Part shown: positions 24,992 through 34,037 of the stretch, one piece after another
Layout of the letters: each line of letters opens with the position of its first letter
How positions within the stretch are numbered: position 1 is the first letter of the stretch
DNA from: Lysinibacillus sphaericus
GTDB taxonomy: Bacteria > Bacillota > Bacilli > Bacillales_A > Planococcaceae
Assembly (NCBI RefSeq): GCF_006864135.1
Contig: NZ_SADV01000004.1
Location: forward strand, 1-64,000
Length of the DNA: 64,000 bases
Reading direction: 5' to 3'
Notes under the pieces: generated by a model
Database searches by the model: none
What the model saw: only the letters and a program-made list of their open reading frames with translations
What the model was told of the DNA's origin: nothing
Program-made: the position numbers and the translations under genes

Positions 24992-26410
24992 ATGTCCACA
25001 CAACGTATAGAAAAAGACTTTTTAGGTGAACGTGCATTACCAAGCAATGCTTATTACGGGATTCAAACGCTTCGTGCTACTGAAAATTTCCCGATTACAG
25101 GATATACAATTCACCCTGCTCTTATTAAAGGAATGGGTATTGTAAAAAAAGCAGCTGCTTTGAGTAATATGGAAGTACACCTACTTTCAACAGAAATCGG
25201 AGATGCAATTGTCGAGGCTGCACAAGAAGTTATTGATGGCGAATGGGATGCTGAATTTATCGTTGACCCAATCCAAGGTGGAGCTGGCACATCTATTAAT
25301 ATGAATGCCAACGAGGTTATTGCTAACCGTGCCTTAGAGATTTTGGGCAAAGAAAAAGGGGACTATAAATCAATTAGCCCAAACAGCCATGTTAATATGT
25401 CACAATCAACAAACGATGCTTTCCCAACAGCTATTCATATTGCTGTGTTGAATTTGATAGATGAACTACTTCTTACAATGGAAAACATGCAAGCAGTGTT
25501 CCACCAAAAAGCGGAGCAATTCGCGCATGTTATTAAAATGGGTCGTACGCATTTACAAGACGCTGTACCGATTCGATTAGGACAAGAATTTGAAGCATAT
25601 TGCCGTGTTATCACTCGTGATATTGCGCGTATTCGTCAAACTCGCCCAAATTTATATGATGTAAATATGGGAGCAACAGCTGTTGGTACAGGATTAAATG
25701 CATTCCCTGACTATATTCAATCAGTTGATGTACATCTTGCTGAAATTTCAGGATTGCCGCTTAAAGGCGCTACACACCTTGTGGATGCAACACAAAATAC
25801 AGATGCTTATACAGAAGTATCAGGCGCATTAAAAATCTGTATGATTAATATATCGAAAATCGCGAATGACCTTCGTTTAATGGCATCTGGTCCACGTGCG
25901 GGGCTAGGGGAAATCATTTTACCAGCTCGTCAACCTGGATCTTCTATTATGCCAGGGAAAGTAAATCCTGTTATGCCAGAGGTTCTTAACCAAGTGGCAT
26001 TCCAAGTAATTGGTAATGACCATACAATTTCTTTAGCATCTGAAGCAGGACAATTAGAATTAAACGTTATGGAGCCTGTGCTTGTCTTTAACTTAATTCA
26101 ATCTATTAGCATTATGAATAATGTGTTCCGAGCATTTACACAAAATTGCTTGAAGGATATTGAAGCAAACGAAGACCGCATGAAAGAATATGTAGAAAAA
26201 AGCGTTGGTGTGTTAACAGCAGTAAATCCGCATATTGGCTATGAGGTAGCTGCACGAATTGCGCGTGAAGCAATTTTATCTGGTCGTTCAATTCGTGAAC
26301 TTTGCATTGAAGAAGGCGTACTAACGAAAGAACAATTAGATTTAATTCTGGATCCATATGAGATGACACATCCTGGTATTGCCGGATCAAGTATGATGAA
26401 ATTAAAATAA
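24992..26410 (+). CDS. aspA: aspartate ammonia-lyase
   Basis: A 472-residue enzyme of the aspartase/fumarase superfamily, which deaminates L-aspartate to fumarate and ammonia. The start IEKDFLGERALPSNAYYGIQT is typical of AspA. The SS-loop signature GSSIMPGKVNP with the catalytic Ser is at about residue 317, with HVNMSQSTND and GRTHLQDAVPI also present. The length is normal. AGGAGACG precedes the ATG. It is monocistronic with its own terminator. Aspartase, not fumarase, is chosen on overall resemblance to Bacillus AspA. Confidence 0.9.
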   Translation: MSTQRIEKDFLGERALPSNAYYGIQTLRATENFPITGYTIHPALIKGMGIVKKAAALSNMEVHLLSTEIGDAIVEAAQEVIDGEWDAEFIVDPIQGGAGTSINMNANEVIANRALEILGKEKGDYKSISPNSHVNMSQSTNDAFPTAIHIAVLNLIDELLLTMENMQAVFHQKAEQFAHVIKMGRTHLQDAVPIRLGQEFEAYCRVITRDIARIRQTRPNLYDVNMGATAVGTGLNAFPDYIQSVDVHLAEISGLPLKGATHLVDATQNTDAYTEVSGALKICMINISKIANDLRLMASGPRAGLGEIILPARQPGSSIMPGKVNPVMPEVLNQVAFQVIGNDHTISLASEAGQLELNVMEPVLVFNLIQSISIMNNVFRAFTQNCLKDIEANEDRMKEYVEKSVGVLTAVNPHIGYEVAARIAREAILSGRSIRELCIEEGVLTKEQLDLILDPYEMTHPGIAGSSMMKLK

Positions 26411-26419
26411 TTTATTATG

Positions 26420-26452
26420 AAAGCACTTTGTCTAAAGCAAAGTGCTTTTATG
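26420..26452 (+). terminator. aspA terminator
   Basis: AAAGCACTTTG pairs with CAAAGTGCTTT around a 7-nt loop, then a T-rich tail. Confidence 0.8.
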
Positions 26453-26599
26453 TTTTAAAAAACTAATATTTGAAGGAGTCATACTTTTAGATCATACGTT
26501 GAGTAACTACTGTTTTTAGATGCTGCGAAAGAACTTTCTCTTTTCTATATCATTATCTTACAAAAGTTGGTCTTTTTTCTATGAATTTCAGGAGAATTA

Positions 26600-26634
26600 A
26601 ACTATAATAACTACGTTGGAATAATATTATAGTT
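26600..26634 (+). promoter_or_regulatory. inverted repeat directly before the chemoreceptor ribosome binding site
   Basis: AACTATAATA (26600-26609) and TATTATAGTT (26625-26634) are perfect complements with a 15-nt loop; the second arm abuts GGAGGA. It contains a TATAAT, so it may be the promoter, an operator or an RNA hairpin next to the start. Confidence 0.4.
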
Positions 26635-26647
26635 GGAGGAATTTAGT

Positions 26648-27898
26648 ATGACTTTACGGAAAAAAAGTATAATTTGCTTTTCTACTTTAAATGTTCTTAT
26701 GGGTGTTATTTTAATTATAGACCTAGCAAATGTAACTTCATTAAAATGGCTATCCACTTTATTAACAGTAATAGGAATTACTATGACATTATCGTGTATT
26801 TTCTATGTGAAATTTAAAATTATTAAGCCTATTAATCAATTAGCTGAATCCGCTCAAGCAATTGCTGATGGAAATTTAAGTACTGCTCCGATTGAAATTA
26901 ATTCCAATGATGAGGTATCAGACTTAGCTAAAGCGTTTTTAAAGATGAAGGAACAATTACATACAATGACACAAAAAATTGCAAGTAGTTCTACAGATTT
27001 ATCAGCGAGCATAGAGGAGCTATCAGCAAGTACAAATGAAATTACAGATGCAGTTAACGAAGTTGATTCACAAATGGAGAATACGACTGAGGGTCTTAAG
27101 AAAGCAGCACAATCTGCAAATGAAAGTGCGATTGCTATGCAAGAAACTGCAGATGGCATTGAACGTATTACTGTGGCAACGCAAGATGTATTCGATCATG
27201 CAAAAGAAGCAAATGACATTGCAGGCAATGGTGCGGAAATTTTACACGTAGCTAAAAATCAAATGGAGTTTATCTCAACTTCTACTGAAAAAACAAGTGA
27301 ATTAATGCAGCAATTATCAAGCAAAATGACTGATATCAAGTCAATGACAGACATGATTACGGCTATTACTGATCAAACGAATTTACTAGCATTAAATGCA
27401 GCAATTGAAGCAGCGCGTGCTGGCGAGCATGGTAAAGGCTTTGCAGTAGTAGCAGAGGAAGTTCGAAAATTGGCAGAGCAATCTAAGCATTCGGCTATTC
27501 AAATTGTCGAGCTTGTAGTTGGAATAGAAAGCGATACAAAACAAGTAGCTACCTCTGTTGAAAAGGACTTGAAAAATGTTCAACAGGGCGTCTATGTCAT
27601 TGATGAGGCTACAAAGTCATTCGGTACGATTTCTCAGCATGTTAGCAAAATGACGAACCAACTAGAGGATATTTCCGCAACAGCAGAAGAGCTTTCAAGT
27701 AGCGCGAATGAGGTTACAAATTTAGTATCGACAATTGCAAACGGAATGGATAGTTTGTCTAATTATACAGGGGTCATTCTGCAGTCTGTTGATGAGCAAA
27801 GTGCCTCCATGCAAGCCGTCAACATGGTGGTGTCGCAAGACTTATGTGTACAAGCTGAAAATTTACAAAAGCTTACACAGAGATTTAGTGGACAATAA
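26648..27898 (+). CDS. methyl-accepting chemotaxis protein without a large sensor domain
   Basis: About 416 residues. Two adjacent membrane segments (about 8-27 and 32-52) with almost no external loop are followed by a HAMP domain (55-105) and the signalling domain with the conserved hairpin tip [35 protein letters not shown]. With no ligand-binding domain outside, it probably senses membrane or cytoplasmic state, or acts with another receptor. The ATG at 26648 follows TTGGAGGA; an upstream in-frame start lies within the binding site. Confidence 0.9.
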   Translation: MTLRKKSIICFSTLNVLMGVILIIDLANVTSLKWLSTLLTVIGITMTLSCIFYVKFKIIKPINQLAESAQAIADGNLSTAPIEINSNDEVSDLAKAFLKMKEQLHTMTQKIASSSTDLSASIEELSASTNEITDAVNEVDSQMENTTEGLKKAAQSANESAIAMQETADGIERITVATQDVFDHAKEANDIAGNGAEILHVAKNQMEFISTSTEKTSELMQQLSSKMTDIKSMTDMITAITDQTNLLALNAAIEAARAGEHGKGFAVVAEEVRKLAEQSKHSAIQIVELVVGIESDTKQVATSVEKDLKNVQQGVYVIDEATKSFGTISQHVSKMTNQLEDISATAEELSSSANEVTNLVSTIANGMDSLSNYTGVILQSVDEQSASMQAVNMVVSQDLCVQAENLQKLTQRFSGQ

Positions 27899-27925
27899 TT
27901 GAAAGAACTATATACCCATAAAAAT

Positions 27926-27971
27926 AAAGGCTATTTTGCAGGAATAAATTTTCTGCGAAATAGCCTTTTTT
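27926..27971 (+). terminator. chemoreceptor terminator
   Basis: AAAGGCTATTT...AAATAGCCTTT stem with an inner TGCAG/CTGCG stem, followed by TTTTTT. Confidence 0.75.
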
Positions 27972-28118
27972 TATCAGGTGCATTGATTAGCGTAGAGCCG
28001 AAAATTAAATATTAAATAAGCCGAAAAAATCTGTTGTTATCGTTAAAAGTACTATGCTAATCATAAACATCATTTCTATGAAAGTACAATATAAAAACGT
28101 TATTAAACTATGCTATTC

Positions 28119-28217
28119 AACTCCCATGAAAGAACTTAAACATCTTTCATTTTCTGTGGTGAAGAGATTATTTTCGAGCTTCATGGATGGCTAACGGGGC
28201 AGTTTAATTGAAGAAGG
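28119..28217. repeat. dispersed structured repeat, copy 2
   Basis: Nearly identical to the copy at 4329-4420 over about 75 bp, including both hairpins (ATGAAAG...CTTTCAT and GTGAAG...CTTCAT). It ends with CTAACGGGGCAGTTTAATTGAAG, 54 bp before the next gene. The gap 27972-28270 holds nothing else recognised. Confidence 0.75.
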
Positions 28218-28270
28218 ACATTTATATTATTTCTAGAATAAAAAGATAAATAACTTGGATTAAGGAAGCG

Positions 28271-29080
28271 GTGAGATTAATAGCACAGAAAAACAATTTA
28301 TTTATAGATAATAAAACTGAAAGAAGCATAACCAACAGACTACGGAGTGCGGGTTGTGTCTTCGCTGAAGAAGAAACACAGTTACTTATCTCTGAGGCTA
28401 GAAGTATTGAGGATTTAATGAAAATGGTAGAAAAACGAGTAAGTGGTCTACCGCTTGAATACGCGCTTGGGTTTACGAAGTTTTGTGGGCTACGAATAGA
28501 AGTAGAACGGGGAGTTTTTATACCACGTCGACGTACGGAGTTTCTAGTTCAGCAAGCAAAGGTTTTAACCCGCCCATATGGTATTGTTTTGGATTTATGT
28601 TGCGGGTCTGGTGCTATTGGTGCTGCAATTGCAACCGACCTTAAAAAAATTATATTACACTCCGTTGATATTGACCCAATTGCTGTACGATGTACTTCTC
28701 GTAACATAACTAAGATTGGTGGTCACGTTTATCAAGGTGACTTATATGATGCATTATCCGATTCATTGCTAGGTCGAGTGAACATCATAGTGGCTAACGC
28801 ACCTTACGTTCCTACTGATTCAATAAAACTACTTCCCCAAGAAGCACGTTTATATGAACCAAAAGTGGCGCTTGATGGAGGGACGGATGGATTAGACCTT
28901 CAGCGAAAGGTAGTAGAAAAGGCTTCTCATTGGCTTGTTTCTGGAGGACATCTATTGATAGAGACGAGTGAAATTCAGGCTACTCAAACTTCGGAAATTT
29001 TTGCCGATGCTGGGCTAATTACCAAAATAGCTAGAGATGATAAATTAGATGCAACAGTTGTTATTGGAAAAAATCCTTAA
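28271..29080 (+). CDS. putative protein N5-glutamine methyltransferase (PrmC/HemK-like)
   Basis: A 269-residue protein. The N-terminal helical domain contains PLEYALGFTKFCGL and the canonical VFIPRRRTEFLV. The SAM motif VLDLCCGSGAIGAA is at about residue 105. The substrate motif reads NAPYVP rather than the NPPY of true release-factor methyltransferases; this variant marks a paralogous subfamily of unknown target. GTG start with AAGGA upstream. The true prmC is usually beside prfA, which is not here. Confidence 0.8.
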   Translation: MRLIAQKNNLFIDNKTERSITNRLRSAGCVFAEEETQLLISEARSIEDLMKMVEKRVSGLPLEYALGFTKFCGLRIEVERGVFIPRRRTEFLVQQAKVLTRPYGIVLDLCCGSGAIGAAIATDLKKIILHSVDIDPIAVRCTSRNITKIGGHVYQGDLYDALSDSLLGRVNIIVANAPYVPTDSIKLLPQEARLYEPKVALDGGTDGLDLQRKVVEKASHWLVSGGHLLIETSEIQATQTSEIFADAGLITKIARDDKLDATVVIGKNP

Positions 29081-29260
29081 ACTACCGATGACACGTAAAT
29101 TTAAAATTAATCCCAAATCCTTATAAGACAGATGCCAGATGATAACAACAGCGGTACGAGTTGGTTCATGTTCGTTAAGTAAAAGAAAGGAAATTATTTT
29201 TTGCCTTACAGTTTGTCCAACTGATAACCTTGAATTAACAAACAAGGAGGTCATTATATT

Positions 29261-29430
29261 ATGACAAATCAAACAGAATACAATAAACATACTCTATATT
29301 AAAAGACATCGTATTAGCGTTAAATGATGAGTCGTTCATGGATGCGTTAGTAGAAGAATGGGAGAATGTTGTAACTGACCAACTAGAATCAGATATCGAG
29401 TCATACTTTGATGATTCTAAGTCAGAATAA
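29261..29430 (+). pseudogene. small acidic ORF interrupted by a frameshift
   Basis: AAGGAGG precedes ATG MTNQTEYNKH, which ends after 13 codons. Shifting frame near 29285-29292 gives an open, very acidic stretch (LKDIVLALNDESFMDALVEEW, then ESDIESYFDDSKSE) to TAA at 29430. The fused product would be about 56 residues. It could be a peptide precursor or a small regulator; I do not recognise it. Confidence 0.45.
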
Positions 29431-29603
29431 TACCCTCAGATTAACCTTAGACGAATCGAAAAACTGAAAATAATACAAATATAGGAAATTACTTGCATTA
29501 AACTAGACACCATATTACAATTATAGGCAACAACTTGAAAAGAATAGGTACTCTACTATTTTTGAATCTTTAAAACGGCTATAAAACAACTGAATAGCGT
29601 GGA

Positions 29604-29764
29604 GTAATAGGTGTAAATTGCGTGCAATTTACTGAAAAGGGAAGTCGGTGCAAATCCGACACTGTCCCGCAACTGTAAATGTGAGCGACTTTTCATATAC
29701 CACTGTTTAACGACGGGAAGGGGAAAGGTAGCGATGATCATGAGTCAGGATACCTGCCTATTAT
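29604..29764 (+). ncRNA. cobalamin riboswitch
   Basis: The conserved core is unmistakable: AAGGGAAgTCGGTGCAAATC, then CACTGTCCCGCAACTGTAA, and the B12 box GAGTCAGGATACCTGCC. The P1 stem is AATAGG (29606-29611) with CCTATT (29757-29762). It binds adenosyl- or related cobalamin and controls the transcript downstream. Controlled genes are usually B12 transport, synthesis or B12-independent isozymes, but here a 43-codon ORF and an unrecognised gene follow. Confidence 0.95.
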
Positions 29765-29802
29765 GAGTACACACCATAACCCTACGAGGAATAGGAGGTG
29801 GC

Positions 29803-29934
29803 ATGTTGACAAAACAGAATGCTCTGTTCGTCACTGTACGTCAAACGCCCAAAATAAGAGGAGGTATTAGCTATCGTGCTAATTCTTTCATATTTGGGCA
29901 TTGTTTGACGTTATATGATGAACGAAAAAGATAG
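29803..29934 (+). CDS. small ORF under the cobalamin riboswitch (43 aa)
   Basis: It starts at an ATG with AGGAGG close upstream and encodes 43 residues, basic, ending DERKR. The sequence AATAGGAGG at 29790-29798 repeats the 5' strand of riboswitch P1 and could pair with the same CCTATT, so its ribosome binding site may be part of the switch. Much of the ORF is inside an imperfect inverted repeat. It may be a leader, or the start of a gene whose remainder was lost. Not recognised. Confidence 0.35.
   Translation: MLTKQNALFVTVRQTPKIRGGISYRANSFIFGHCLTLYDERKR
29837..29911 (+). repeat. large imperfect inverted repeat in the riboswitch leader
   Basis: ACGTCAAAC-GCCCAAA pairs with TTTGGGC-(ATT)-GTTTGACGT, a long stem with one bulge. 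An inner stem TTAGC/GCTAA and an AGAGGAGG lie in the loop. It is probably part of the expression platform. Confidence 0.5.
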
Positions 29935-29938
29935 AATG

Positions 29939-29976
29939 AAGGATTTCCTCGCTTTAATAGGAAATCCTTTTTTTTA
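29939..29976 (+). terminator. strong terminator after the riboswitch leader
   Basis: AAGGATTTCCT pairs with AGGAAATCCTT around a 9-nt loop, followed by TTTTTTT. It lies between the riboswitch and the gene at 30023. It may be the regulated terminator or simply the end of the short transcript. Confidence 0.8.
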
Positions 29977-30022
29977 CTGATGACTTCCGTTTTGAAAATA
30001 TGTACGAAAAGAGGATGCACGT

Positions 30023-30787
30023 ATGACGAATATTCATGTATGTACAGCACAGGAATCGCAATATGTAGATATGAAAATTTGTAAGCTGCCACGCATTGAA
30101 GCTACTAAGAAAGCTACAACAAGAATGGCTGTAGAATCACTTGTCGACCAATTAATAGCTAGCAAACTAATTAGTAATGAACGATTGTTTGAGCAAATTT
30201 TATATAACAAAGATATTATTTGGATTCAAAATGAAAATTTTAATGGGCACCTTTTTGCAAAGGCGGATACTACAGATCAACTTAAAACAAAAACAAATAG
30301 TTTTATGATGTATATGCCGACAAATCCAATTATCTATGAGGTGAACGGTGAGCATCATCATTTAATTACACGCATTGATTCGACTCGTGCAAAGCCAAAT
30401 TTAGAGCGACTAGCCCAAGCTCCTAAGCCAATATTAAGTGCTGCTCGAGTCAATGATTTATTATGCTCAATAGTGATGCGCTTTTATGAAACATATTTAG
30501 AGGATTTATCACAGGTAGCTCCTAAAAACAAACAACTGATTAATTTTGTAGAGCGCGAGTATCATCAATTTTTAGAAGCTGTGAAGGAACTAAATGAATA
30601 TCATTTAAACTGGCACCCACGTGGTAACGGTCATGAACTATTACTGGAATTAATTAATAATTTACAACTTTTGAAAAGTCGACCTGGCAAGGTTTTAATT
30701 GATTTCTCTAATCCCCATAGCTACGTTGTTGTGGACCCTTCATATCACATTTTCAAACAGGCACAGAAAACAGTGCAAGCTTTGTAA
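30023..30787 (+). CDS. unrecognised cytoplasmic protein downstream of the cobalamin riboswitch
   Basis: A 254-residue soluble protein with no signal peptide and no membrane segment, rich in Leu, Asn and His. The middle contains YEVNGEHHHLITRID, and the C-terminal part NEYHLNWHPRGNGHELLLEL. The ATG follows AGAGGAT. I cannot place it in a family. It is the first full-length gene after the B12 riboswitch and its terminator, so it may be a B12-regulated gene of unknown function, or the pairing may be accidental after loss of a gene between them. Confidence 0.6.
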   Translation: MTNIHVCTAQESQYVDMKICKLPRIEATKKATTRMAVESLVDQLIASKLISNERLFEQILYNKDIIWIQNENFNGHLFAKADTTDQLKTKTNSFMMYMPTNPIIYEVNGEHHHLITRIDSTRAKPNLERLAQAPKPILSAARVNDLLCSIVMRFYETYLEDLSQVAPKNKQLINFVEREYHQFLEAVKELNEYHLNWHPRGNGHELLLELINNLQLLKSRPGKVLIDFSNPHSYVVVDPSYHIFKQAQKTVQAL

Positions 30788-30804
30788 ATTAATTTCGTGC
30801 TGGG

Positions 30805-30920
30805 TGAAGGGAATATCAGCGAATGGGGGTGGAATATTCGCGAGGCAGAGTAACTACTCGAGCGGAGCCAGAATACTCACGGAAGTAGGGAAATCCTCGC
30901 GAGGAGCCAGAGAATCCCAA
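30805..30920. repeat. second short satellite (about 18-21-bp units)
   Basis: Five to six degenerate units around GAATACTCGCGAGGAGCCAG: GAATATTCGCGAGGCAGAG, ACTACTCGAGCGGAGCCA, GAATACTCACGGAAGTAG, AATCCTCGCGAGGAGCCAG, GAATCCCAACG. Period and style recall the large satellite at 22 kb, but the consensus differs. It is purine-rich on the plus strand. Confidence 0.6.
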
Positions 30921-30929
30921 CGAAACATA

Positions 30930-30967
30930 AAAAACAGGACATTGATAGATAATCATGTCCTGTTTTT
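30930..30967. terminator. bidirectional terminator
   Basis: AAAAACAGGACAT pairs with ATGTCCTGTTTTT around a 12-nt loop, between convergent genes. Confidence 0.8.
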
Positions 30968-30973
30968 ATGATT

Positions 30974-32914
30974 TCAGTCAATACAATGCATCGTCGCCTC
31001 TGCCTCATGCCATGGAACGGAGTAACCTTTGCCTTTTGCGCAAAAAATACTAGAAGATGTATATTCGGGATCGGCGTTTTTATCGTAGCCAATTTGTGCA
31101 ATGATATCTTCTGTATTGTGACACACATCATAACCATCAAATTGGAGAGAAAGTACGCCCTTACCATTAGTGTAGGAGGCAAAGATTGTACTGTAGCTCA
31201 TAAATGTTGCGACAGGAGCGCGGCCAGTTAAAATCGCATCATGTTCAGTTAAGATTGGCGCGTCAAATGTACCAGCAGCTTGTTGAATATCGGTCATCAT
31301 CCGGCCAATAAAATCACTTGGAGCTTTAAGTTTAAAACGGTAATACGGCTCTAGTAATACATTTTCTGCTTGCTCCAGCCCTTGCCGTAATGCTCGGAAT
31401 GTTGCTTCTCGGAAATCGCCACCATCTGTATGTTTAATATGTGCGCGTCCTGTCAAGAGAGTGAAGCGAATATCTGTCACAGGGAAGCCAGTTAACAACC
31501 CATGATGATCGCGCTCGAATAGATGTTTTTCAATGAGTCGTTGATGCCCAACCGATAAATCATCTGCATGACAAGCATTGACAAATGTATGACCAGTACC
31601 GCGTGTATTTGGCTCCATCAATAAATGTACTTCTGCATAATGCTTTAAAGGTTCAAAATGACCATAGCCTGTCACCGTTGTTGCAATCGTTTCCATATAT
31701 AAAATCTGTGGTTCGCTAAATGAAATGTCTAGCGAGAAGCGTTTGTTCAGCACGTCGATAAGAACCTCGAGTTGGATGACACCCATAATATGTACATGAA
31801 TTTCTTGAAATTTTTCATGCCATAGCACACGTAATGATGGTTCTTCTGCTTCAAGTGTGCGGAAAATTTTTAAAACTTCCTTTATATGCTGATTGCCTTC
31901 ATATTGTACTTTTGCTTGTAAAGTCGGTACTAACTCATAGGGCTGCGGGTTACCTGAAAAACCAATGATATCGCCGATGTTTGCTTCGCTAATCCCTTTT
32001 ACTGCGAAAATCTCCCCAGCCTCGACCTCTTGAACTGTTACATAACGGCTGCCATTGTAAAGTCGAATCTCAGTTACTTTTTCTGTTGCATCTTCAAAGG
32101 AAAATTCATCACGCACATGTAACGTTCCTTGCAATGCCTTGATAAAAGTTAAGCGTTGATGCCCATCATGACGAATTTTAAACACTTCACCTTGGAACGG
32201 AGCTTTGTTATAAAAATGCGTTTTTGTAAGTAGGGGGAGCTGTGCTAAAAATTCCTCTATCCCAATATCTTTTAAAGCAGAGCCAGTAAAACATAAAAAG
32301 GCTTTTTCCTGTTTAATCATCGTATGTAAACGAGTAAGGCAGCTAGAGCAATCCAATGTTTCATTTAGAAAATCGTCGAGAAGCTTTTCGTCACGTTCAG
32401 CAAGCCACTCCATCATGCGATTTGAAACATAGTCTGAACGGAGCGGTTCATCTACGAATAATACATCCTCAGAACAGTCCTTTTGAAGCTGTACCATAAC
32501 GGCTTGAACATCTGCGCCTTCACGATCAATTTTGTTAATAAAGAAGAAAGTTGGGACGTGGTATTGGCGTAAAAGTTGCCACACTGTTTCCGTATGACCT
32601 TGTAGTCCTTCAACCGCACTTACAATAATGATGGCAAAATCCATAACCCGAATGGCACGTTCCATCTCTGGTGAGAAATCTACGTGTCCGGGTGTATCGA
32701 TTAACGTATATGTATCATTCTCAATCGTCATGCGACCTTGCTCCGCAAAAATCGTAATGCCTCGCTGACGCTCCAACTCATGATTATCTAGAAATGTGTC
32801 CTGGTGATCCACTCGTCCACGGGCTTGAATACTGTTTGTATGAAATAGTAACTGCTCAGAAAATGTTGTTTTTCCTGCGTCCACGTGAGCGAGTACCCCG
32901 ATTGTTACATGCAT
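30974..32914 (-). CDS. TetM/TetO-like ribosomal-protection GTPase
   Basis: A 646-residue translational GTPase related to EF-G. G motifs: G1 AHVDAGKTT, G2 region RGITI, G3 DTPGH and G4 NKID, all in the first 130 residues. Domains II to V follow, as in Tet(M), which removes tetracycline from the ribosome. Compared with Tet(M) (639 aa) the length is similar, but domain IV loops differ, so it is a chromosomal homologue whose effect on tetracycline is not certain. It ends close to a bidirectional terminator. Confidence 0.85.
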   Translation of the reverse strand: MHVTIGVLAHVDAGKTTFSEQLLFHTNSIQARGRVDHQDTFLDNHELERQRGITIFAEQGRMTIENDTYTLIDTPGHVDFSPEMERAIRVMDFAIIIVSAVEGLQGHTETVWQLLRQYHVPTFFFINKIDREGADVQAVMVQLQKDCSEDVLFVDEPLRSDYVSNRMMEWLAERDEKLLDDFLNETLDCSSCLTRLHTMIKQEKAFLCFTGSALKDIGIEEFLAQLPLLTKTHFYNKAPFQGEVFKIRHDGHQRLTFIKALQGTLHVRDEFSFEDATEKVTEIRLYNGSRYVTVQEVEAGEIFAVKGISEANIGDIIGFSGNPQPYELVPTLQAKVQYEGNQHIKEVLKIFRTLEAEEPSLRVLWHEKFQEIHVHIMGVIQLEVLIDVLNKRFSLDISFSEPQILYMETIATTVTGYGHFEPLKHYAEVHLLMEPNTRGTGHTFVNACHADDLSVGHQRLIEKHLFERDHHGLLTGFPVTDIRFTLLTGRAHIKHTDGGDFREATFRALRQGLEQAENVLLEPYYRFKLKAPSDFIGRMMTDIQQAAGTFDAPILTEHDAILTGRAPVATFMSYSTIFASYTNGKGVLSLQFDGYDVCHNTEDIIAQIGYDKNADPEYTSSSIFCAKGKGYSVPWHEAEATMHCID

Positions 32915-33316
32915 AAAAAATCCTCGTTTCTATTCATTCTTTTATCAAGATTCTAACATATACGACTATGCCTATCAAAAAGAGGGGTTTCCCAATGAGA
33001 GAAAAGCACAAGCCGAGACTTTGTTCGTAAAAAAGGGATATGGAAGGTATTTTAAAGAAAATTATTAGTCTCGATAAAGAACATTCTCGCCCGAATGAAC
33101 CCTCTTATAAATTTTACGCAGAAAAAAATTGCTGATAAAAGACCTAATCTAGATCATTATGGGAGTAATTTCCGTTAGGACTGGGTGCTCTTTCTTAAGG
33201 ACGTACGCTTGGCTCTCAGTGGTGCAAGAAGCGGAGATAAGCTTATGCATTGTCATTAAAGGTAGGAGTTCCGTCAATTATCATTGATTAAATATCAAGT
33301 GATAGATAAAAAATCT
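32915..33316. other. intergenic, no intact gene
   Basis: No open frame with a ribosome binding site. One frame near 33085-33130 reads RPNEPSYKFYAEKN before stops, possibly a fragment of a dead gene; I cannot identify it. Confidence 0.35.
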
Positions 33317-33739
33317 TTAATCTCGTTCCGCATACTTGCCGTCATTTTGAGGGGAATTTTCTAAATATGAAAAATATGCTTGAATGACTTTACCATTTTC
33401 AACTTTATATACATAAAGTACTGTTGGTTCGTCAGCAAATTTAACTTTTATTTGGTATCCAAATGCCGTTGTTAATAATTCTTCTTTATCAAAACTAGTT
33501 TCCCAAGATGCATTTGGGTATTTCTTTTCTAAATGTTCTTCAACCATTTGAGTATATTTATCATATGTTGCGTTCTGTATATGTGGACGAGCAGTTAGGA
33601 ATACTGCATAGCTTAAAAGGATTATAACTATAAAGCTATACAAAATTTTTTTACCTCTTTTTCTAAAAAAGAATGAAATCACAAAAAAGAAATAAATAGA
33701 TCCAATTACAAAAAATAACTCTATTGCTTTTATAGCCAT
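33317..33739 (-). CDS. membrane-anchored protein of unknown function
   Basis: A 140-residue protein with two membrane segments (about 5-25 and 31-50), then an external domain of about 90 residues beginning YTQMVEEHLEKKYPNASWETSFD. The pattern EEHLEKKYPxxxW recalls DUF3139-like proteins of Bacillus, but the match is by eye. GGAGGTG is upstream of the ATG. It is a single gene. Confidence 0.6.
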   Translation of the reverse strand: MAIKAIELFFVIGSIYFFFVISFFFRKRGKKILYSFIVIILLSYAVFLTARPHIQNATYDKYTQMVEEHLEKKYPNASWETSFDKEELLTTAFGYQIKVKFADEPTVLYVYKVENGKVIQAYFSYLENSPQNDGKYAERD

Positions 33740-34037
33740 AAAAACACCTCCTGATTGAATAATTTTTCCATTTTTATTTTAGCACATGTAATATACAATC
33801 ACCCTAAAAGTTGAGGTTAATAAAAGTTCTCATTGGATGAATTTGACTTACTACTTATCAAAGGTTCTAAAGTTTCGCAACCTTAAGATACATCGCGGTT
33901 ACTCATTGTTATTCTCGCCACTGTTAAACCCTCTCTCTGATAAAAAATAATTTCTTCTTAAAAGGAGGAATAATACTTAGAGTGTCGAAATATTGTACTA
34001 TGTAATGAAACTTCAACACAAAGGGGATTTTTAAAAT
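33740..34037. other. intergenic upstream of the S9 peptidase
   Basis: AT-rich, with no gene. AAAGGAGGAATAATACTTAG near 33961 is a ribosome binding site with no following frame, so a short gene may have been lost here. Confidence 0.35.

Noticed and set aside
33840-34037. T-box or other riboswitch upstream of the S9 peptidase
   Set aside because: No conserved T-box (TGGnACCGCG) or any other aptamer core was found; only AT-rich sequence and one unused ribosome binding site.
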